From: Yoonia sp.
Lineage (GTDB): Bacteria; Pseudomonadota; Alphaproteobacteria; Rhodobacterales; Rhodobacteraceae
Assembly: GCA_028822885.1 (NCBI GenBank)
Contig: JAPKCP010000080.1
Coordinates: forward strand, 1-11,477
Direction: 5' to 3'
Length of the DNA: 11,477 nt
Shown here: piece after piece, positions 5,434 through 11,477 of the stretch
How the letters are laid out: each line of letters begins with the position of its first letter
Numbering within the stretch: position 1 is the first letter of the stretch
The notes under the pieces: model-generated
What the model saw: only the letters and a program-made list of their open reading frames with translations
The model's database searches: none
What the model was told of the DNA's origin: nothing
Position numbers and translations under genes: made by a program

Positions 5434-5820
5434 TCATAGCAATCCGTGCAAGATAAGTCCGACCGCCCCCACAGCGATCATCGCTGTTGTCGCGATCATG
5501 CCAATTGTGCGGTATTGAAAGTTCATCGGATGCACCCAAAACGCCATCGCGTGAAATAGCCGCCCAACCAAAAGCATCAGGCCAAGCGCATGCACGGCAA
5601 TATCTGGGGCTGATTGTAGTTCAACGCAGGCAAGAATAATTGACCCGATTGGCGTATATTCAGCAAAGTTCGCCTGACCACGCACGCGCTGGCGCAGGTC
5701 TTTGCTATCGGCATCCCCCAGAGAAACTTTGTTCGCACGCCTGAAAAATATCACACGATAGGAGAGCGCTAAAAAGATCAGCGCGAGCAGGCCAATGTAA
5801 AGTGAAGTGATGGGAAGCAT
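5434..5820 (-). CDS. MAPEG family membrane protein
   Basis: The 128-aa product belongs to the MAPEG family (membrane-associated proteins in eicosanoid and glutathione metabolism); bacterial members are often poorly characterised. Four hydrophobic segments are visible, about residues 4-26, 55-70, 73-92 and 104-127, as expected of this four-helix fold. The family core is clear: RVRGQANFAEYTPIGS (45-60) and LGLMLLVGRLFHA (79-91). Glutathione-dependent activity is known for some members but cannot be assigned here. CAGGAT stands before the ATG at a spacing of about eight. It follows pyc on the same strand after 134 bp, with a GC-rich hairpin between, so it is probably a separate transcript. Confidence 0.88.
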   Translation of the reverse strand: MLPITSLYIGLLALIFLALSYRVIFFRRANKVSLGDADSKDLRQRVRGQANFAEYTPIGSIILACVELQSAPDIAVHALGLMLLVGRLFHAMAFWVHPMNFQYRTIGMIATTAMIAVGAVGLILHGLL

Positions 5821-5926
5821 GATGAAATCCTGTGATTGTTGAACACAGACTACATCGGAATGCGGTGGATGCCAGTCACGACAACGGTGGTGCTGGAATG
5901 GAGCTAGGCTAGAATTAGGAGGCGGC

Positions 5927-5945
5927 GGCGGAGGATTCCCCCGCC
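5927..5945 (-). terminator. GC-rich hairpin after pyc, possible terminator
   Basis: On the minus strand GGCGGGGG pairs with CCTCCGCC across a 3-base loop, with one G-T pair in eight, starting nine bases after the pyc stop. A GGC-repeat tract adjoins it. There is no T-run after the stem, so it may be a pause or mRNA-protecting structure and not a true intrinsic terminator. Confidence 0.4.
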
Positions 5946-5954
5946 AGCCAAAAT

Positions 5955-8900
5955 TTACTCAAATGCGATAAGCAGGTCTTTTGCGTCGATCTGACTACCT
6001 ACTGAGACATGTACAGACTTCACAGTTGCGTCCCGATCCGCGTGGATGCCTGTTTCCATTTTCATGGCTTCAATCGTCAGAAGTAAATCGCCTTCTTTAA
6101 CTTTTTGCCCTGCCGTAATCGCAACGGTCGCCACAACACCCGGCATGGGGGCACCAATATGGTCTGTGTTGCCTACTTCTGCCTTCGGACGTTGTACTTT
6201 TTCTGCAGCTGCGAGGCGGTTCATCACACGGATCGTGCGCGGCTGGCCGTTCAGTTCAAAGAAGACTTTGACCTCACCGTCTTCGTTCATATCAGCGACG
6301 GCTTGCATGCGAATTTCAAGCGTTTTGCCGGGATCAATCTCAGCCGCAATTTCTTCGCCCGGCTGCATACCATAGAAGAACGTCTTTGTCGGCAGTGTGC
6401 GCACAGGGCCATATGTCCGATGACGGCCCATGTAATCAAGGAAGACCTTCGGGTACATCAAGTAGCCATTCAGGTCTTCGCCGTCGACGGCCTTGCCTTC
6501 AAGCAGGCCAGTCAGTTCAGCGTGGGTTGCATCAAGGTCAACTGGCGGTAGCGATTTGCCGGGCCGTTCAAGGTTTGGCTTTTCGCCTTTGAGGATTTTG
6601 GTTTGAATTGCCTTCGGCCATCCACCGGGGGGTTGGCCAAGCGAGCCTTTCATCATGTCCACGACCGAGTCTGGGAAAACGACGTCGACACTTGGGTCTT
6701 CGACTTGGGCACGTGTCAAGTTCTGGCTGACCATCATCAAGGCCATGTCGCCAACGACTTTAGAGGACGGCGTTACCTTGACGATATCACCAAACATTTG
6801 GTTCACGTCTGCATAGGTCTGTGCGACCTCGTGCCAGCGTTCCTCAAGCCCCAATGACCGGGCTTGCGCCTTAAGGTTGGTGAACTGGCCACCGGGCATT
6901 TCGTGCAAATAGACCTCGGAGGCAGGGGCTTGTAGGCCGCTCTCAAAGGCTTTGTAGTGTGCACGGACTTGTTCAAAGTAGTTCGAAATCTCACGGATCG
7001 CTTTCACGTCTAATCCGGTGTCGCGGTCGGTGCCTTTCAGCGCTTCAACGATTGACCCAAGCGTCGGCTGTGATGTGTTCCCGGAAAAGCTATCCATCGC
7101 GGCATCAACAACATCGACGCCAGCCTCGGACACGGCCAAGACCGTTGCGATTGCCGCTCCAGATGTATCGTGTGTGTGGAAGTGGATTGGCAGGTTGATC
7201 TCTTCCTTAAGTGCCTTGACCAGCGCGCGGCCTGCGGCTGGTTTTAGCAATCCGGCCATGTCTTTGAGACCAAGAACGTGCGCGCCAGCGGCTTCAAGTT
7301 CTTTGGCCATGCCAACGTAGTATTTCAGGTCATATTTTGCACGTGCAGGGTCCAGCATATCGCCAGTGTAGCAAATCGTGCCTTCGATGACTTTGCCAGC
7401 TGTGCCGACTGCGTCCATTGCGACGCGCATGTTTTCAACCCAATTGAGGCTATCGAATACGCGGAAAACATCAACGCCAGATTCGGCTGCTTGGCGCACG
7501 AATTCCTGCACCACGTTGTCTGGGTAATTGGTATATCCAACACCGTTAGACGCGCGCAAAAGCATCTGCGTCATGATGTTTGGCATCGCTGCACGAATGT
7601 CGCGCAGGCGTTGCCATGGGCATTCTTGCAGGAACCGATAAGCCACATCGAACGTCGCACCGCCCCAGCATTCGACCGAAAACAGCTGGTGCATTTTCGC
7701 TGCATAGGACGGGGCCGCGTTAATCATGTCGATGGACCGCATACGTGTGGCCAGCAGCGACTGGTGGCCATCGCGCATTGTTGTGTCGGTGATAAGCAGT
7801 TGGGACTGATCGCGCATCCAATTGGCGACCGCCTCTGGACCGGATTCATCAAGGATATTGCGAGTACCGGGCAAAACCTCAGTTGTTGGTTTAACTGGTG
7901 GTTTGGGTGGCTTCACGTCAGCGGCAGGGCGCGCGCGGCCTGTGGTTTCAGGGTGTCCGTTGACTGTGATATCCGCAATGTAAGTCAGGATTTTTGTGGC
8001 CCGGTCCCGGCGTTTGGAAAAGTTGAAAAGGTCCGGTGTCTGGTCAATGAATTTGGTATGGTATTCGTTGTTCAGGAATGTCGGGTGCTTCAACAGGTTT
8101 TCCACAAACGCAATGTTCGTTGAAACACCCCGAATACGGAATTCGCGCAGGGCGCGGTCCATGCGGGCGATGGCCATTTCTGGGGTCGGTGCGCGTGCAG
8201 TGACTTTGGTCAAAAGCGAGTCGTAGTAGCGCGTAATTACCGCACCAGAATAAGCCGTCCCACCATCAAGGCGAATCCCCGGACCCGTGGCAGAGCGGTA
8301 CATCTGGATGCGGCCATAATCGGGGATAAAGTTGTTTTGCGGGTCTTCAGTTGTGACACGACACTGCAAGGCGTGACCGTCGAGTTTGACATCATATTGG
8401 GAGGCGCAGCCTGTCGCCTCGACCAGTGATTTCCCCTCAGCGATCAAGATTTGTGCGCGGACGATGTCGATGCCTGTGACTTCTTCTGTCACTGTATGCT
8501 CGACCTGAACGCGTGGATTTACCTCAATGAAGTAAAACTCGCCGCTGTCCATATCCATCAAGAATTCGACGGTGCCAGCACATTCGTAGTTCACGAATTG
8601 GCAAATCTTTTTACCGAGGTTACAGATTTGTTCGCGCTGAGCGCCGGATAGGTAAGGGGCAGGGGCGCGTTCTACGACCTTTTGGTTGCGGCGTTGCACG
8701 GAACAATCCCGTTCCCACAAATGATAAATCGCACCGTGGCTATCGCCAAGAATTTGAACCTCAACGTGACGTGCACGCACGATCATCTTCTCAAGGAAGC
8801 CCGCACCGTTGCCAAACGCAGATTCAGCCTCACGACGGCCCTCAAGCACCTTTTCCTCAAGCTCGCCTTCGTTTTCAATCGCGCGCATCCCGCGACCACC

Positions 8901-9398
8901 GCCGCCCCAAGACGCCTTAAGCATCAGCGGGTAACCGACTTCAGCGGCTTGTTTCTTGATCAGGGCCATATCGTCGCCCAACACTTCGGTCGCCGGAATG
9001 ACAGGAACGCCTGCTGCAACAGCAACGTGGCGTGCAGAGGCTTTGTCGCCTAATTCGCGCATTGTTTTTGCTTTGGGACCAATGAACGTAATGCCGTTCG
9101 CGGTACAGGCGTCTACGAAATCTGGGTTCTCAGACAGCAGGCCATACCCGGGGTGGATTGCATCTGCGCCAGACATCTTTGCAACGCGGATGATCTCTTC
9201 AATCGAAAGGTAAGCGGCAACGGGGCCAAGGTCTTCACCAATCCGATATGCCTCATCCGCCTTAAAACGGTGCAGTCCCAATTTGTCTTCTTCTGCGAAC
9301 ACGGCAACCGTCTTCTTCCCCATCTCATTTGCCGCACGCATAATACGGATCGCGATCTCGCCGCGGTTCGCAATGAGGATTTTTTTGAAGTCAGTCAT
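5955..9398 (-). CDS. pyc: Pyruvate carboxylase
   Basis: This 1147-aa biotin enzyme carboxylates pyruvate to oxaloacetate with ATP and bicarbonate, refilling the TCA cycle. Domain order: biotin carboxylase (1-460; ATP-grasp loop KASWGGGGRGMR at 161-172, EVNPRVQVEHTVTEE at 292-306), a proline-rich linker near 496-505, carboxyltransferase (about 535-800), a conserved carboxylase domain, and a biotinyl domain with biotin lysine K1113 in EAMKMET. Metal ligands D543, K712 (to be carboxylated), H741 and H743, and catalytic T876, all sit six positions before their counterparts as I remember them in the Rhizobium etli enzyme. A frame opening at 9509 adds 37 unrelated residues and overlaps the upstream gene; the ATG at 9398 has AAAGGGA upstream and begins MTDFKKILIANRGEIA, the family N-terminus. 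An AraC-type regulator lies 79 bp upstream. Confidence 0.98.
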   Translation of the reverse strand: MTDFKKILIANRGEIAIRIMRAANEMGKKTVAVFAEEDKLGLHRFKADEAYRIGEDLGPVAAYLSIEEIIRVAKMSGADAIHPGYGLLSENPDFVDACTANGITFIGPKAKTMRELGDKASARHVAVAAGVPVIPATEVLGDDMALIKKQAAEVGYPLMLKASWGGGGRGMRAIENEGELEEKVLEGRREAESAFGNGAGFLEKMIVRARHVEVQILGDSHGAIYHLWERDCSVQRRNQKVVERAPAPYLSGAQREQICNLGKKICQFVNYECAGTVEFLMDMDSGEFYFIEVNPRVQVEHTVTEEVTGIDIVRAQILIAEGKSLVEATGCASQYDVKLDGHALQCRVTTEDPQNNFIPDYGRIQMYRSATGPGIRLDGGTAYSGAVITRYYDSLLTKVTARAPTPEMAIARMDRALREFRIRGVSTNIAFVENLLKHPTFLNNEYHTKFIDQTPDLFNFSKRRDRATKILTYIADITVNGHPETTGRARPAADVKPPKPPVKPTTEVLPGTRNILDESGPEAVANWMRDQSQLLITDTTMRDGHQSLLATRMRSIDMINAAPSYAAKMHQLFSVECWGGATFDVAYRFLQECPWQRLRDIRAAMPNIMTQMLLRASNGVGYTNYPDNVVQEFVRQAAESGVDVFRVFDSLNWVENMRVAMDAVGTAGKVIEGTICYTGDMLDPARAKYDLKYYVGMAKELEAAGAHVLGLKDMAGLLKPAAGRALVKALKEEINLPIHFHTHDTSGAAIATVLAVSEAGVDVVDAAMDSFSGNTSQPTLGSIVEALKGTDRDTGLDVKAIREISNYFEQVRAHYKAFESGLQAPASEVYLHEMPGGQFTNLKAQARSLGLEERWHEVAQTYADVNQMFGDIVKVTPSSKVVGDMALMMVSQNLTRAQVEDPSVDVVFPDSVVDMMKGSLGQPPGGWPKAIQTKILKGEKPNLERPGKSLPPVDLDATHAELTGLLEGKAVDGEDLNGYLMYPKVFLDYMGRHRTYGPVRTLPTKTFFYGMQPGEEIAAEIDPGKTLEIRMQAVADMNEDGEVKVFFELNGQPRTIRVMNRLAAAEKVQRPKAEVGNTDHIGAPMPGVVATVAITAGQKVKEGDLLLTIEAMKMETGIHADRDATVKSVHVSVGSQIDAKDLLIAFE

Positions 9399-9445
9399 GG
9401 GTGTCCCTTTTCGCAGTTGCAGCACTGGTAGAGGCATTTTGTCGC

Positions 9446-9470
9446 TGCGTATAGTTCGTAGAAATGCGTA
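9446..9470. promoter_or_regulatory. Three evenly spaced TGCGTA-like repeats upstream of pyc
   Basis: On the plus strand TGCGTA (9446-9451), TTCGTA (9455-9460) and TGCGTA (9465-9470) recur every nine to ten bases, one helical turn, in the 79-bp gap between the AraC-type gene and pyc. Direct repeats on one face of the helix are a usual form of AraC-family site. The neighbouring regulator is the natural candidate to bind, which is inference from position only. Confidence 0.35.
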
Positions 9471-9477
9471 GTTTGCG

Positions 9478-10287
9478 CTAATGCTGCATGGCAGCATTTG
9501 CAGTCGCATTTGTCAACCAATCGCGGGGGGCAAGACCTGTGACACGTCGGAATTCAGCGTTAAAGTTCGACTTAGTTGAGAAACCAGCCGCGAACATGGC
9601 TTGCGTGATCGAAGCATCACCCGACAGCAAAGCGGCGCAAACGCATTTGATCCGGTAACCATTGATCAGGCGCGAAACGCTTTCACCCGTGCTTTGGTTG
9701 ATCGCGGCGGACAGCTTTTTGACCGGTACGTGCAACCTGCGGGCAATCCGTGTGAGGTTCAGATCAGGGTCTAGGTACAGCTTTTCGTGCTCAAGTAGGT
9801 CAGTCGTGCGGGTGAACAGCGCGACGGCGGACCCCAACCAAAGTTTACCTGCGCTTTCGGCTGTTTCTAACGGGACATTCGGCAACGCATCCGCACCCTT
9901 CATGACCGAAATAATGATAGCTACACCGTGGCTTGCGAACCAAAGGGTGAGAAATCCATCAAGGACCTTAACGTTGATAATTCCAATCATCGCGACCGCA
10001 ACTGGGCCAGCAAGCAGATGCAAACCGTCCCGCAGCATCAAAAACGCCCGTTGTGTGGTTGTGACGTAGGCGATCCACGTTGCCGCGGCGATCAGGCTCG
10101 CTGTCGTGATTTGTGCAAATCGCACGGCAGGTAAATCATGGATCAAATTAAAGCTCGCGAGCCCAGCTTGCACCGCACAAAGCCCCAAAAGCACGAGCAA
10201 TGGTCGCGCCACACATGTCGCTATTCCGCGCGAGAGGATGAAACACAGGATGAGGCTCACAAAAACGGGCAGGGGCAGACTAATCAT
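9478..10287 (-). CDS. AraC-type regulator with N-terminal membrane domain
   Basis: The 269-aa protein joins a hydrophobic N-terminal half to a C-terminal AraC-type DNA-binding domain. About five membrane segments can be drawn at residues 4-20, 27-46, 57-76, 88-106 and 109-129. A short acidic link leads to the DNA-binding region (about 165-262). Its first helix-turn-helix lies at about 177-197 (LTRIARRLHVPVKKLSAAIN). The second lies at about 227-249 (SITQAMFAAGFSTKSNFNAEFRR) and is followed by the family signature GLAPRDW. It therefore should sense a signal at or within the membrane and act on nearby DNA. It is 79 bp upstream of pyc on the same strand and divergent from the hydrolase gene; either could be a target. 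No strong Shine-Dalgarno sequence precedes the chosen ATG, so the start could be slightly off. Confidence 0.85.
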   Translation of the reverse strand: MISLPLPVFVSLILCFILSRGIATCVARPLLVLLGLCAVQAGLASFNLIHDLPAVRFAQITTASLIAAATWIAYVTTTQRAFLMLRDGLHLLAGPVAVAMIGIINVKVLDGFLTLWFASHGVAIIISVMKGADALPNVPLETAESAGKLWLGSAVALFTRTTDLLEHEKLYLDPDLNLTRIARRLHVPVKKLSAAINQSTGESVSRLINGYRIKCVCAALLSGDASITQAMFAAGFSTKSNFNAEFRRVTGLAPRDWLTNATANAAMQH

Positions 10288-10322
10288 GGTGGCTATATGA
10301 CTCGAAAACCGTTTGTGGACGA

Positions 10323-10340
10323 CCTGAATTCGGTTTCAGG
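10323..10340. promoter_or_regulatory. Inverted repeat CCTGAA-N6-TTCAGG in the divergent regulator-hydrolase gap
   Basis: Perfect 6-bp half-sites at 10323-10328 and 10335-10340 lie in the 112-bp gap between the AraC-type gene and the hydrolase. A second, overlapping pair, AAACCG (10306-10311) and CGGTTT (10331-10336), shares part of it. The position fits an operator for one or both divergent genes. Clear -35 and -10 boxes were not found. Confidence 0.35.
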
Positions 10341-10399
10341 ACGCAGTTTTTTCGGGGTGGGGCCAAGACTTGGGACATCGCAAGGAAAAGGAACACAAC

Positions 10400-11460
10400 A
10401 TGAGACAAACATTCATCATCGGCAATGGTGCTGCACTGACACTTGCTGGTGCTGCGGCAGTTTTTGCAAACACGGATCCGTCTGATGCTGTGTTTGATGC
10501 GCCAGGATACAGTGTTGTGCAAATCGCGACGGCCCACCGCGAGGCCCCAGTTGAGGTTCACATCTGGTATCCAACAGACGGGATGTCTGATGGGGTTACG
10601 ACTGGGGAAAACATTCTGTTCGATGGGTTTGATGCGCAGCTTGATGCAGAACCTGCCGAAACGGCATCGCCTATTGTTATCTTTTCTCACGGGTCTGGCG
10701 GGAAGGCACTGCAAGCGGGGTGGCTGGCCAGTCAGTTGGCGGTCCAAGATATCATCGTTGTCGCCCCCAACCACCAAGGCACAATGTCCCAAGACAGCGA
10801 TCCGCACCAAACCCCGATGATCTGGCAACGCAATCGCGACCTGTCAGCAGCACTTGACGCATTAGAGACCGGGGCGCTGGGCGCGTTGGTTCCGGATATG
10901 AACCGTGTGGCCGCGGTTGGGTTTTCGCTTGGCGGGGCGGCGGCCCTGTCGATCTCAGGGGCGGGTTTGTCAAAGGACGATTTTATCGCCTATTGTGCGA
11001 TGCAGGTTGAGAAGCCCGATTGCGACTGGATGCATGATGCTGGTGTCGACTTTTCCCAGATTAATCAGTCGTTGTATGAGGCGGATTGGACCGACCCTCG
11101 GATCAGCGCAGTTTTGGCGATTGATCCGGCTTTGACACAAGCCATGACTGCCGAAAGCCTAGCCGAGATTGAGATGCCGATGATGACACTTGGCCTTGGG
11201 GATATCGACACCATTCCGATGGCGGTTGACGCGTCTCATTTGAGTGCGGTCATTGATCAATCACAGCACATTTGGATTCCTGGTGCTGCGCACTTTAGCT
11301 TTTTGCAAGCTGCGGGATCATCGGTAAAATCGCCACCTCTGTTATGGGTGACGATAACATCTGTTCTGATTTGGGCCTGCGGTCTCGCGACGTTGTGCAC
11401 TCAGATATTGCCGAAAACACCAGCGCATTCTTGGCGCAGGTGTTCCAATCACCGTCCTAA
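10400..11460 (+). pseudogene. Exported dienelactone-hydrolase-like serine esterase, frameshifted near its C-terminus
   Basis: This gene encodes an alpha/beta hydrolase of the predicted dienelactone hydrolase type. AAGGAA precedes the ATG. Residues 1-23 form a signal peptide (core ALTLAGAAAVFA before NTDPS), so the enzyme should be periplasmic or secreted. Visible are the oxyanion-loop motif IVIFSHGSGG, nucleophile S176 in VGFSLGG, probable acid D270 in LGDIDTIP, and H298 in AHFSFLQA. After residue 303 the frame turns into unfamiliar sequence with no stop before the window ends. The family-type C-terminus (DDNICSDLGLRSRDVVH, then a helix ending AFLAQVF) continues in another frame to TAA at 11458. 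One missing base at about 11306-11313, where QAC would be expected, restores a 353-aa protein. The catalytic residues lie before the break. It may be a sequencing error. The substrate is unknown. Confidence 0.75.
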
Positions 11461-11477
11461 GCGATGGCAGCACGCAA

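Noticed and set aside
7278..8123. 281-codon open frame on the plus strand opposite pyc
   Set aside because: It is an antisense shadow of a strongly coding, fully conserved enzyme, with a composition rich in Cys, His and Phe and no domain pattern.
9399..9509. 37-residue N-terminal extension of the pyc frame
   Set aside because: It runs into the upstream gene and has no family similarity; the ATG at 9398 has its own ribosome site and the conserved start.
10280..10828. 182-codon minus-strand frame opposite the hydrolase
   Set aside because: It overlaps the divergent promoter region and the signal-peptide and esterase coding sequence, which has clear motifs on the plus strand.
11314..11477. Continuation of the hydrolase in its original frame past the window end
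   Set aside because: The translated sequence lacks family features, while the alternative frame carries the typical C-terminal motif and a stop codon.
1..11477. CRISPR arrays, insertion sequences, phage or toxin-antitoxin genes
   Set aside because: No regular repeat-spacer pattern, transposase, terminal inverted repeats or recognisable toxin-antitoxin pair was seen on either strand.

Overview
The window looks like chromosomal DNA from an alphaproteobacterium, most likely a Rhodobacteraceae (Roseobacter-group) species. The basis is the protein character of every recognised gene, the moderately GC-rich coding sequence, and the gene order hisB-hisH ... hisA-hisF-hisE, which I remember as usual in that family. 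No database search was possible, so the genus is left open. Ten of the twelve recognised genes lie on the minus strand; the exceptions are a small DUF2147 protein and a serine hydrolase on the plus strand.

Region 1 (1-4287) is the late histidine-biosynthesis cluster. Read in the direction of transcription it runs hisB (IGP dehydratase), hisH (glutaminase subunit of IGP synthase), a lipoprotein lytic transglycosylase, then a convergent plus-strand DUF2147 gene, then hisA (ProFAR isomerase), hisF (cyclase subunit of IGP synthase) and hisE (PR-ATP pyrophosphohydrolase, cut by the window edge). HisE, HisA, HisF-HisH and HisB cover consecutive or near-consecutive steps from PR-ATP to imidazole-acetol phosphate. 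The two cell-envelope genes split the cluster into hisBH and hisAFE, so hisAFE probably has its own promoter between 1848 and 1986. The tracked reading frames of hisA, hisB and pyc are longer than the genes; Shine-Dalgarno sequences and family N-termini place the true starts at 1847, 4287 and 9398.

Region 2 (4288-5433) is mostly non-coding and looks AT-richer than its surroundings. It holds one clear gene, tRNA-Gly(GCC) with an encoded CCA end, plus hairpins and several small open frames whose reality is uncertain.

Region 3 (5434-10287) carries a MAPEG-family membrane protein, a complete pyruvate carboxylase (1147 aa, all catalytic residues I could check are present) and, directly upstream of it on the same strand, an AraC-type regulator with an N-terminal membrane domain. 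A short run of regularly spaced TGCGTA-like repeats lies just upstream of pyc.

Region 4 (10288-11477) is a divergent intergenic region with an inverted repeat, followed by an exported dienelactone-hydrolase-like esterase. Its last part is out of frame: a one-base deletion near 11306-11313 explains it, as a real pseudogene or a sequencing error.

I found no mobile element, CRISPR array, phage gene or clear new multi-gene system. The observations most worth checking are the hydrolase frameshift, the membrane AraC protein next to pyc, and the small open frames around hisB and the tRNA.
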